DNA of 6,547 nt from an uncultured Prevotellaceae bacterium. Lineage in GTDB: Bacteria > Bacteroidota > Bacteroidia > Bacteroidales > Bacteroidaceae. Under the pieces are notes generated by a model. It saw only the letters and a program-made list of their open reading frames with translations. It had not been told where the DNA came from and searched no databases. Each line of letters opens with the position of its first letter. The first letter of the stretch is position 1. The DNA lies in contig CAMKTM010000142.1 of the NCBI GenBank assembly GCA_946415695.1, forward strand, positions 1 to 6,547, in the 5' to 3' direction. Shown piece after piece: positions 1-5,979 of this stretch. The position numbers were made by a program, and so were the translations under genes.

Positions 1-314
1 TCGGGTACGGTAATGGTGCGCTGGTACCAGATGCAGGGGATGAAGTCGGTATGCTGCACGCCGGAGAGTTTGCTTTCAGGGCAGAAGGGGACGGTTATCT
101 TGCCGTCGAAGCCTTTGCTGTTGCGGAAGTCTCTTTCGGCACCCGTCTGTCCGAAGTCGAAGGTGTACGTCCAAGTGCCGTTGAGGTTCATCCAGCTTTC
201 CCGCTCGAACTGCGGACGCGGGTACTCGCTGCGGGGAAGGTCCGCCGCCTTTACTGTGCTGCCCAAACAGAGCAGCAGGGTTGCTGCCATGAGCAGCTTG
301 CTGATGTGTTTCAT
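1..314 (-). CDS. Glycoside hydrolase family 2 protein, N-terminal part (runs off left edge)
   Basis: This reading frame starts with ATG at 314 and stays open to the window edge, giving 104 codons. Residues 1-23 form a signal peptide: MKHISK, then a hydrophobic run, then a VKA/AD cleavage site. The export signal supports this start. The mature protein begins like the GH2 sugar-binding domain (a jelly-roll fold). It has RPQFERESWMNLNGTW at about 33-48, VPFCPESKLSGV at about 75-86 and a WYQR stretch at 97-100. These motifs recur in Bacteroidetes GH2 enzymes such as beta-galactosidases and beta-glucuronidases. The catalytic glutamates lie outside the window, so substrate and activity cannot be stated. 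The gene lies 140 bp behind the regulator on the same strand, with a possible promoter of its own. The family call is fairly firm; the specificity is open. Confidence 0.85.
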   Translation of the reverse strand, partial: MKHISKLLMAATLLLCLGSTVKAADLPRSEYPRPQFERESWMNLNGTWTYTFDFGQTGAERDFRNSKGFDGKITVPFCPESKLSGVQHTDFIPCIWYQRTITVP

Positions 315-331
315 AACGTCTGTTTCTATAT

Positions 332-364
332 TATTTATAATGTGTCGTCTTTTTCCTCGCAAAA
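332..364 (-). promoter_or_regulatory. Possible promoter for the GH2 gene
   Basis: Read on the minus strand, TTTTGC (364-359) is followed after 19 bases by TATAAATA (339-332), 17 bases before the GH2 start codon. The spacing suits a Bacteroidetes -33/-7 pair, and the first box contains the TTG core. The second box keeps TA but lacks the TTTG half of the TAnnTTTG consensus, so this is a weak call. It would allow the GH2 gene to be transcribed separately from the regulator. Confidence 0.22.
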
Positions 365-392
365 GGGAGCATTGGGATTACCATCGAAGGGA

Positions 393-453
393 AACGCCCC
401 ACCCCCTGTGCAATGTTCTTTGCAAGTACATGACCATGCAATGAACGCCCCAC
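393..453. repeat. Pair of 10-bp direct repeats between regulator and GH2 gene
   Basis: AACGCCCCAC occurs at 393-402 and again at 444-453, start to start 51 bp apart (roughly five helical turns). The second copy is part of a small inverted repeat (AACG-CCCCA-CGTT, 444-456) that overlaps the regulator's stop codon. A third element, TGCAATGTTCTTTGCA (409-424, 5-bp arms), lies between them. The pair could be binding sites for the adjacent regulator, but nothing in the sequence proves this. Confidence 0.3.
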
Positions 454-454
454 G

Positions 455-1144
455 TTAAAACAGTCCTTCGAAAAGGTCTCCCTGGACGGGTTTCTTCGCT
501 GCGGGCGTTTCCTTCTTATAGAGTTTCTGCAAGGTGGCGATGGCTTGGCGGAGGTCTTCGCGGAAGCTTTCTGGAGCAAGCACCTCGACGTCGGTGCCCA
601 TGCCGAGAATGACATTCTGCAAGGCTTCGCTCATCGGCAGCTCCACCTGAATGGTGACGGTCATTGTCTTGCTGTCTGTGTTGCGCCCGAGAATCTCGGG
701 ATTGCCAAGGCGAAGGCGGACGGCCTCCTCGTCCTTGCTGATGCGCAGCGTGAACGCTGTCATCTGGCCGTCGGGCAGAACGGGCACAGCGGGTGCCGGT
801 GCCGATGCCTTGTCGTAGTTGAGGAAGGCGGCCGCCTTGAGCAGCGGGTTCTTCCACTGGAGGTTGATGTAGCGTAGGATGCGTTTGTGTCCGCGACGGA
901 AGCGGGGTTCGAGGCGTGCGCCTTTCTGCACGAAGTAGGCCACGTCGTTCTGCAACATGCGTTTGCTGCAGCTGAACTCGCGGTTGACAGCCTTGAGGCG
1001 TTGGTTGACATAGTGTATCAGGCTGCGCGTGTTGCCAGTCTCATTGGTTTTGGTTCGCTCGCCCATGAAGTATTCCATCACAGGGTCGCGGAGAGCCTCG
1101 TCGAGAATCATCCAGCGGAGGCGTTGGAGGTCGTTCTGTATCAT
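455..1144 (-). CDS. WYL-family-like transcriptional regulator without a recognisable WYL domain
   Basis: This 229-residue cytoplasmic protein resembles the helix-turn-helix regulators of the WYL family. Residues 1-100 look like the N-terminal DNA-binding part: a winged-helix region with a basic RRGHKR stretch near 83-88 and a recognition-type segment SCSKRMLQNDVAYF at about 58-71. Residues 128-209 resemble the C-terminal WCX domain: MTAFTLRI, then VRLRLGNPEILG, then the diagnostic GTDVEVLAPESFREDL at about 183-198 and a final helix. Family members are usually about 300 residues or more and carry a ~70-residue WYL domain between these parts. Here that space is a short Ala/Pro linker (about 113-124). 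The C-terminus ends in a basic tail and QGDLFEGLF. The start is secure because an in-frame stop lies 10 codons upstream. The gene follows the rhamnosidase by 51 bp and may share its transcript. Ligand and target are unknown. Confidence 0.72.
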   Translation of the reverse strand: MIQNDLQRLRWMILDEALRDPVMEYFMGERTKTNETGNTRSLIHYVNQRLKAVNREFSCSKRMLQNDVAYFVQKGARLEPRFRRGHKRILRYINLQWKNPLLKAAAFLNYDKASAPAPAVPVLPDGQMTAFTLRISKDEEAVRLRLGNPEILGRNTDSKTMTVTIQVELPMSEALQNVILGMGTDVEVLAPESFREDLRQAIATLQKLYKKETPAAKKPVQGDLFEGLF

Positions 1145-1195
1145 GTTGAGGTTTAGTTGTTGGGACGTTAGTTATTTTGAGAATGATGGGTTATA

Positions 1196-4042
1196 TCAAA
1201 GGTATGGGAACTTCTTCAAGGACTTTACCACGCGCTGGAATATCGTGGGCTGCGACACGGTGAAAACTTTCTGTGCATTGATGGTATAGGTGCCTGAGCC
1301 GACTAGCAGGCAGATGTCGTTGCCCTCCACCTCAGCGCTTGCCCAGCGAAGGCTGTGCATACCATGCACGGTGTAGCCGCTGGGAACCTGTATGCGGGCT
1401 TTCGTGTTGGCAGGAATGTCCACCACCCAAATGATGCCCTCCTCGGTGCGCTGCCATTCGCTGCTGACGGTACCATAGGGCGTGGTGTGAGTGGCACGGA
1501 CGTGGTTCAACTCCTCGGGCATACTGAGGTGCATGTTCAACTCCTTATAGGCTCGGCTGGTGGGAGTTTGGCGTATGCCTGCCAGACAGCCGTACATCCA
1601 TGGAAGGACATCGCCGAGAAGCATGACGTGGTTGCCGCTGTTCATGGCCGGGTCGGCCGTGTTGCCGTTCCACAGTTCCCAGATTGTTGTGGCATCGTTC
1701 TCTATCATGTAGCCGAAGCCGGGATAGTCCTTCTGCAGGATGACACGCATGACTTGGTCGAGATGGCCGCAGCGCGTCAGGCAAGTCAGGAGGTATTGCA
1801 TACCGATGACGCCGCAGCTGACGTGGTCGTGATAGGTCTCTCGCGTGACATCGACGATTTGCTGCATGACGCGCTCTTCGTCGCCATCGGGCACGAGGCC
1901 GAACTCAAAGGAGAGAAGGTTGGCCGTCACGGTGTTGTTCGCATAGCAGCCCGTCTCGGGATGGTAGAAGTGGCGGTTGTAGGCTTCCCTGAGTTTTTCC
2001 TGTCGCTTGTCGTATGTCATCATGTCGGCCTCAATGCCGAGCTGCATGGCGAGCTGCCCCATCATGGTGAGCATACGGTAATACATGGCGGTGGAAATGA
2101 GGCTGCCGTCCGTCCTGCGAGCCGGGTCTTCGCTATGGATGAGGTCCGGGCGTTCGGGCGGCACGCACCAGTCGCCGTAGGCATTGGTCGTGACGATGCC
2201 GTCCTCAAGGTTCCGGTCCAGATAGTTCATGTAGCTTTGCAGACAGGGATAGTACTTCTGGACGGCATAGATGTCGTTGTAGCGGCGATAGAGCATATAT
2301 GTGGCATAGACGGAAAGCGCTCCCCAGGCAATATCCTTGTTGCGCACCACCCAGAAGGCAGGCGCCACGTCGGCAATGAGGCCGTCGTCGTCCTGTGTGT
2401 CGAAGACGTCTTGCAGCCATTTGTAATAGAGTGCGCCGTTGTCCAGCAGCATGTTCTCGCCATAGCACCCCATCGCGTGGTCTCCCAGCCAGCCCATGCG
2501 TTCGTCGCGCTGCGGGCAGTCGGTAGGCATGCCGTGGTAGTTGCCGATGATGCCCCAGTAGGCATTCTCGTGAAGCTTGTTGAGCAATTCGTTGTCGCAC
2601 CAGAAGGTGCCTTGGTCTGCCATCTGGTCATAGATGACGCAGCCCGTGATGTCGGAGAGTTTAGGCTCTGAACTGATGCCTGAAATCTCGACGAAGCGGA
2701 AGCCCTGGTAAGTGAGTTGGGGCTGATAGGTGAACGTGCCGTCGGCTGCCGGGATGTATGTGTCGGTACATTTTGCCGAGCGGAGGTTAGCGACGTAGAG
2801 TTGCTCGGGGTTCTTCGGGTCGAGTATTTCGGCATGACGGATAACGACGGGCACATCTTTCTTGCCTGTGAGTCGGACACGAAGCTGCCCCACCATGTTC
2901 TGCCCCATATCGACGATGTAGCGGCCGTCCGCCGTCTTGCGGATGCTCTTCGGGTCCAGTTCTTTCTGTATGCGCATTCCCGGGCAGGGCTGAGGCTGCA
3001 CGACTCCTGTCGGCCCCTTCAGGCTTTGTGCCTGCTGCCAGTCGGTGTCGTCGAAAGCCGCCGTTGTCCAGCCCTTCATCTCGCGTGCCGCCTCGTAGCG
3101 CTCGCCGTCATAGAGATGGTTGCGCTGAATGGGGCCATTCGTCGTGACCTTCCAGTCGGTGTCTGTCACGATGGTCGTGGTGTCGCGGTCTGTCTCTACG
3201 ACAAGCTGTGCCTTCAGACGCGGCAGGCCGTAGGAGGTGCAGTTCGCATTGAAGCCCAGCACGTAGCCATTGCCCAAGAGCGAGCCGATGGCGTTGCTGC
3301 CGCGGCGCACGAGGGAGGTGACGTCGTAGGTGTTGTAATAGACGGTCTTGGTGTAGTCCGTCTGCAGTGTGCCGAAGACGTCCTCGCTCACCGGCTGTCC
3401 GTTGATGTAGGTCTGTCCCCAGCCCATGCCGCTAATGTAGAGTGTGGCGCGGCGCACCTTATAGTCTATGGAGAAGGTGCGGCGCAAGTAGCGTGCCGGC
3501 AAGTCAAAAGTCTCCCCCGTCCCCTCCGAGGGAGGGGAGAACGGCGAGGCGACGGGATCATTCCCCCCTCCTTTGGAGGGGACGGGGGAGGCTTCTCCTT
3601 TGGAGGGGTCGGTGGAGGCCATTCCTATCCACTGCGCCTCTTTTTGGAACTGCTTGATGCCTGTCAGGAAGGATTGCACGGGGCTCGTCAGATGCTCGCC
3701 AGTGTTGAGCCAGACTTCCACCTGCCAGAACACTCTGCTCTGGTAGGGCAGGCGTCGCCCCTGATAGGGTACGTTTATGCTCTCGTCGGAGTTTGTCCGT
3801 CCGCTGTCCCAAAGCAGGTTACGTCCGGCTTTGAGCTCGGCCTTCGAGGTTGCCACACGCAGGTGGTAGGCCATCTGCATGACGTTTGGCTTGGTGCTGG
3901 TGGTCTGCCAGGAGAACTGCGCCGTGCGGACTATTCCCGCCGGCTCCGTCATGCGACAGACACGGAAGCCCGTCAGTTCACTCCCCACTGCACTCTGCAA
4001 TATCATAAACAATGCCACTAAAGGCAGAACGAAACGTCTCAT
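1196..4042 (-). CDS. Secreted alpha-L-rhamnosidase, GH78
   Basis: The product is a 948-residue exported enzyme that should cleave terminal alpha-L-rhamnose from plant glycans by the inverting GH78 mechanism. The chosen ATG at 4042 gives an N-terminal signal peptide (MRRFVLPLVALFMILQSAVG). An ATG 13 codons further up would place a polar stretch before it, so it was rejected. Domains in order: a fibronectin-like N-terminal beta domain (about 22-127); the rhamnose-binding-type jelly roll (about 184-345, with ISGMGWGQTYING and NGYVLGFN); a beta-sandwich (about 360-470, with YIVDMGQNMVGQ and YQGFRFVEI); the (alpha/alpha)6 catalytic barrel (about 475-825); and a C-terminal beta domain. The family signature DCPQRDERMGWLGD is at 508-521, with E514 the probable acid. 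The second key glutamate is probably E789 in TTIWELWNG. Residues 142-177 are a low-complexity Pro/Ser/Gly insert encoded by palindromic repeats. The regulator gene follows after 51 bp. Confidence 0.95.
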   Translation of the reverse strand: MRRFVLPLVALFMILQSAVGSELTGFRVCRMTEPAGIVRTAQFSWQTTSTKPNVMQMAYHLRVATSKAELKAGRNLLWDSGRTNSDESINVPYQGRRLPYQSRVFWQVEVWLNTGEHLTSPVQSFLTGIKQFQKEAQWIGMASTDPSKGEASPVPSKGGGNDPVASPFSPPSEGTGETFDLPARYLRRTFSIDYKVRRATLYISGMGWGQTYINGQPVSEDVFGTLQTDYTKTVYYNTYDVTSLVRRGSNAIGSLLGNGYVLGFNANCTSYGLPRLKAQLVVETDRDTTTIVTDTDWKVTTNGPIQRNHLYDGERYEAAREMKGWTTAAFDDTDWQQAQSLKGPTGVVQPQPCPGMRIQKELDPKSIRKTADGRYIVDMGQNMVGQLRVRLTGKKDVPVVIRHAEILDPKNPEQLYVANLRSAKCTDTYIPAADGTFTYQPQLTYQGFRFVEISGISSEPKLSDITGCVIYDQMADQGTFWCDNELLNKLHENAYWGIIGNYHGMPTDCPQRDERMGWLGDHAMGCYGENMLLDNGALYYKWLQDVFDTQDDDGLIADVAPAFWVVRNKDIAWGALSVYATYMLYRRYNDIYAVQKYYPCLQSYMNYLDRNLEDGIVTTNAYGDWCVPPERPDLIHSEDPARRTDGSLISTAMYYRMLTMMGQLAMQLGIEADMMTYDKRQEKLREAYNRHFYHPETGCYANNTVTANLLSFEFGLVPDGDEERVMQQIVDVTRETYHDHVSCGVIGMQYLLTCLTRCGHLDQVMRVILQKDYPGFGYMIENDATTIWELWNGNTADPAMNSGNHVMLLGDVLPWMYGCLAGIRQTPTSRAYKELNMHLSMPEELNHVRATHTTPYGTVSSEWQRTEEGIIWVVDIPANTKARIQVPSGYTVHGMHSLRWASAEVEGNDICLLVGSGTYTINAQKVFTVSQPTIFQRVVKSLKKFPYL
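3510..3619. repeat. Three copies of a 27-nt G/C-rich palindromic repeat inside the rhamnosidase gene
   Basis: On the coding (minus) strand two tandem 27-nt units lie at 3619-3593 and 3592-3566, matching at 23 of 27 positions. Each contains CCCCTCC-AAA-GGAG. A third copy lies inverted at 3510-3536 on the plus strand and matches the second unit at 24 of 27 positions. Copies two and three face each other across about 29 bases, so the mRNA could form a long G/C-rich hairpin. Each unit also has its own short palindrome (for example 3565-3581 and 3521-3537). The unit length is nine codons, which keeps the frame and yields the motif (A)SPVPSKGG. Similar CCCCTCC/GGAGGGG palindromes are, as far as I know, common dispersed repeats in Bacteroidetes genomes, normally between genes. 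Confidence 0.8.
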
Positions 4043-4070
4043 ATTGTACGGAATTTGGTCTATTTTGCCA

Positions 4071-4101
4071 CAAAGTAACACATTTTTTTGGAAACATGAA
4101 A
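4071..4101 (-). promoter_or_regulatory. Possible promoter for the rhamnosidase gene
   Basis: On the minus strand TTACTTTG (4078-4071) resembles the Bacteroidetes -7 box TAnnTTTG with one deviation. It sits 28 bases before the rhamnosidase ATG. A TTTC at about 4101-4098 lies near the expected -33 distance but is not the usual TTTG. The leader would be about 20 nt and, as usual in this phylum, no Shine-Dalgarno sequence precedes the ATG. If functional, this promoter would also drive the downstream regulator gene. Confidence 0.35.
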
Positions 4102-4109
4102 GCGTTTTC
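4098..4109. promoter_or_regulatory. LacI-type operator-like near-palindrome
   Basis: GAAAGCGTTTTC is a 12-bp palindrome except for one mismatched base pair and has the central CG typical of LacI/GalR-family operators (general form GAAAnCGnTTTC). It lies between the two divergent promoter-like boxes: 12 bases upstream of the plus-strand -7 box and over the presumed -33 region of the minus-strand promoter. A regulator bound here could affect both directions. No LacI-family gene is in the window, so the match is only suggestive. Confidence 0.3.
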
Positions 4110-4121
4110 CTAAAAAATACC

Positions 4122-4129
4122 TACATTTG
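4122..4129 (+). promoter_or_regulatory. Bacteroidetes-type -7 box for the esterase gene
   Basis: TACATTTG matches the -7 consensus TAnnTTTG of the Bacteroidetes primary sigma factor exactly. No clear TTTG lies at the proper -33 distance; that element is often weak in this phylum. Transcription would start near 4135 and give a leader of about 140 nt that contains both heptamer arrays. Confidence 0.5.
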
Positions 4130-4140
4130 CGTTGAATTTT

Positions 4141-4161
4141 GAGGTGAGAGGTGAGAGGTAA
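4141..4161 (+). repeat. Purine-rich heptamer array (GAGGTGA)
   Basis: Three head-to-tail heptamers occupy 4141-4161: GAGGTGA, GAGGTGA, GAGGTAA, followed by GGGG. The array would lie at the very 5' end of the esterase transcript if the -7 box at 4122 is used. The motif resembles a Shine-Dalgarno core, but no start codon follows within a usable distance. Confidence 0.75.
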
Positions 4162-4213
4162 GGGGTTCGAGAATACTTCTGCCACTGAAAACCACGCACC
4201 CAAAACTACCCTC

Positions 4214-4262
4214 TGACCACTAACATCTAACCACTAACATCTAATCATCAACATCTAACCAC
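4214..4262 (+). repeat. Heptamer array (TAACATC / TAACCAC) upstream of the esterase
   Basis: Seven consecutive heptamers occupy 4214-4262: TGACCAC, TAACATC, TAACCAC, TAACATC, TAATCAT, CAACATC, TAACCAC. Two variants, ending ATC and CAC, largely alternate, so there is also a partial period of 14. The array is poor in G, probably unstructured, and ends 14 bases before the esterase ATG, so it would form the ribosome landing area of that mRNA. Confidence 0.8.
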
Positions 4263-4276
4263 TATCTTTTATTAAG

Positions 4277-5422
4277 ATGAAAAGATTGTCCTTCTTCGCA
4301 GCAATGCTGCTTGCGGCTTTTGCCGCTCAGGCTCAGCAAGCCATTTTCGAGAAACACGACACGCGTTCGCCCTGGTTCAACGACGACGGCACCGTCACCC
4401 TCCGCATCAAGGCGCCAGAAGCACAGAAAGTGTCCGTCATAGGCGACTGCATCGAGAACGGCCGCAGCGACATGACAGTGCAGGACGGCGTCTGGAGCTA
4501 TACGACGGACGTCCTGCCGCCCGAACTCTACAACTACCGCTTCTACGTAGATGGCGCAGAGGCACAGGATGCAGGCAACATCGAGCGCAGCCGCGACGTA
4601 CGCTCCTTTATGAGCACCTTCATCGTCAGCCGCGAGGAAGGCGACAAAGGCTGGCTCTACCAGAACCACAACGTGGCACACGGCGACGTGGCGCACGTCT
4701 GGTACGACAGCCCACAGCTCGGCATGAAGCGACGCATGAGCATCTACACGCCGGCAGGCTACGACAAGGGCAAAGCCTATCCCGTACTCTACCTGCTGCA
4801 CGGCGCTGGCGGCGACGAGGAGGCTTGGCTGACACTCGGACGCACAGCACAGATCATGGACAACCTCATCGCCCTGAGCAAGGCGAAACCCATGATCGTG
4901 GTGATGCCCAACGGCAACGCATCAGACGATGCCGGTCCTTTGGAAACTGGACTCAAGCAGAAAAGCCAGCCCAAGATGTCATACGAAGAGAGCTTCTCCG
5001 ACATCATGAACTACGTGAAGTCACATTATAAGATTAAGAAGGGAGCCGACAACACCGCCATCTGCGGCCTCTCCATGGGCGGCTACCACACCTTCCGCAT
5101 CAGCATGCTGAATGCCGGCACCTTCGGCTACATGGGACTCTTCTCCGCCGCCGTCCGCTTGGAGCGCTCGCAAAAGAGCCTTGAGGAACAACTTGCCGAG
5201 CGCCCCGAGGCCGTACAACAACTCAAGGACCTCTTCGCCGCAAAGCCACACCTCTACTGGATTGCCATCGGCAAGGACGATTTCCTCTTCCAGCAGAACG
5301 TCGCCCTGCGTCAGTACCTCGACAAGATGCAGTACCCCTACGAATACTTCGAGAACGAGGGCGGCCACATCTGGCGCAACTGGCGCATCTACCTCTCCAT
5401 GTTTGCCCAAAGACTCTTCTGA
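4277..5422 (+). CDS. Secreted CE1-type carbohydrate esterase with N-terminal Ig-like domain
   Basis: The product has 381 residues. Residues 1-19 are a signal peptide ending AQA before Q20, which supports ATG 4277. Residues ~23-117 form an Ig-like E-set/CBM48-like domain (DDGTVTLRIKAPEA, LYNYRFYVDG), common ahead of CE1 esterases in this phylum. Residues ~135-381 are an alpha/beta hydrolase of the esterase D/feruloyl esterase type. The likely nucleophile is S266 in GLSMGG, the acid D334 or D335 in IGKDDF, and the base H364 in GGHIWRNW. LLHGAGGDEEAW (173-184) supplies the oxyanion region. It would remove ester groups, for example feruloyl or acetyl, from polysaccharide side chains outside the cytoplasm; the exact acyl group cannot be read from sequence. 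It is transcribed divergently from the rhamnosidase. A hairpin 44 bp downstream probably ends the transcript. The gene is intact and of normal length. Confidence 0.93.
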   Translation: MKRLSFFAAMLLAAFAAQAQQAIFEKHDTRSPWFNDDGTVTLRIKAPEAQKVSVIGDCIENGRSDMTVQDGVWSYTTDVLPPELYNYRFYVDGAEAQDAGNIERSRDVRSFMSTFIVSREEGDKGWLYQNHNVAHGDVAHVWYDSPQLGMKRRMSIYTPAGYDKGKAYPVLYLLHGAGGDEEAWLTLGRTAQIMDNLIALSKAKPMIVVMPNGNASDDAGPLETGLKQKSQPKMSYEESFSDIMNYVKSHYKIKKGADNTAICGLSMGGYHTFRISMLNAGTFGYMGLFSAAVRLERSQKSLEEQLAERPEAVQQLKDLFAAKPHLYWIAIGKDDFLFQQNVALRQYLDKMQYPYEYFENEGGHIWRNWRIYLSMFAQRLF

Positions 5423-5466
5423 ATTTGTCAAGATTTTTCTGAAAATCACCTTCACAGGCAGCACAT

Positions 5467-5497
5467 TTTGGGGTCTCCGGCACTTGGAGACCCCAAA
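5467..5497 (+). terminator. Stem-loop after the esterase gene, probable terminator
   Basis: TTTGGGGTCTCC (5467-5478) pairs perfectly with GGAGACCCCAAA (5486-5497) around a 7-base loop, giving a 12-bp stem that starts 44 bp after the esterase stop. No T-run follows, so it is not a classical intrinsic terminator. It may act as a weak terminator or protect the mRNA 3' end. Confidence 0.6.
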
Positions 5498-5670
5498 CTC
5501 CCAAAATGGCCTCAAATTTAATGTCTGTTGATTATCAACGCCTTACAAAGAAGCCTTTCGGTTCTCCGAGCAAATAAAATACAGGTGTTGCACTTCCATA
5601 AGACAACAAAGGCATACTTTTACCTAAAAAACAACCCGTCTTTTCGGCCAACAAAGCACAGGGAATTTAC

Positions 5671-5711
5671 AAACAAGGCACGCTCTTTTTGAATAAGAGC
5701 GTGCCTTGTTT
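5671..5711. terminator. Perfect 17-bp stem-loop, probable bidirectional terminator
   Basis: Bases 5671-5687 pair without mismatch with 5695-5711 (arm core CAAGGCACGCTCTT) around the loop TTTGAAT. On the plus strand TGGTTTTCC follows, a loose T-rich tail. The element is about 250 bp beyond the esterase stop and about 270 bp beyond the GxxExxY stop. Lying between two convergent genes, it would be well placed as a shared terminator, although the distance to both is large. Confidence 0.65.
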
Positions 5712-5895
5712 GGTTTTCCCCCTCGCCGCATCACCTGAACCCAAGTTCCGCACCAGAAAAACATGTAAAGGATTTTCCTTGCAAGAAACAGGCTTTCCAC
5801 ACTACCGCCAGAGATGCATATTGCTTACTATTGATGTCCGCCAAATCCTGCCTGCGCCTGAAGCGACAGCCGAAGAACTCACGTTATTTAAGTCA

Positions 5896-5976
5896 CGCAG
5901 AACTGAGGTCGACGGCCCGAAGGGGAACTGAAAGTCGCTGGCGCGATAGCGGTAAAGCAAAGTCAAATACGCAGAA
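5896..5976. repeat. Left copy of the CGCAGA-type repeat, with an extra 31-nt segment
   Basis: Bases 5896-5927 are identical to 6421-6452 (32 of 32), and 5959-5976 are identical to 6451-6468 (18 of 18). Between these blocks the left copy has about 31 extra bases (5928-5958) that the right copy lacks. The repeat ends 3 bases from the GxxExxY stop codon. It contains the core GGTCGACGGCCCGAAGGGG and two CGCAGA words (5896 and 5970). Confidence 0.85.
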
Positions 5977-5979
5977 AGG

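Larger units (their letters stand above)
5423..5979. other. 557-bp stretch without a supported gene
   Basis: No convincing coding sequence was found between the esterase stop and the GxxExxY stop. The short open frames on both strands cross the hairpins or the repeat and show no recognisable protein. Present are the 12-bp hairpin (5467-5497), a perfect 13-bp palindrome GTTGATTATCAAC (5527-5539), the 17-bp hairpin (5671-5711) and the left CGCAGA repeat copy (5896-5976). Segments 5540-5670 and 5712-5895 contain nothing I can identify. Confidence 0.6.

Noticed and set aside
1355..4021. Two long plus-strand open frames (438 and 434 codons) opposite the rhamnosidase
   Set aside because: They are in exact codon register with the rhamnosidase on the other strand. 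They stay open because the gene rarely uses TTA, CTA and TCA codons. The translations are repetitive in Val, His, Ala and Gly and match no family.
4043..4081. Thirteen-codon upstream extension of the rhamnosidase
   Set aside because: It would put polar residues before a typical signal peptide and would cover the promoter-like box. ATG 4042 fits better.
4141..4161. Shine-Dalgarno site for a hidden small gene
   Set aside because: GAGGTGA resembles the consensus, but no ATG or plausible start with an open frame follows at a usable distance, and this phylum rarely relies on such sites.
5527..5539. Palindrome GTTGATTATCAAC as a recombination or operator site
   Set aside because: It is a perfect 13-bp palindrome, but there is no integrase, second copy or promoter near it, so no function can be supported.
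5689..5931. 80-codon plus-strand open frame
   Set aside because: It begins inside the loop of the 17-bp hairpin and ends within the left CGCAGA repeat. The product is not recognisable.
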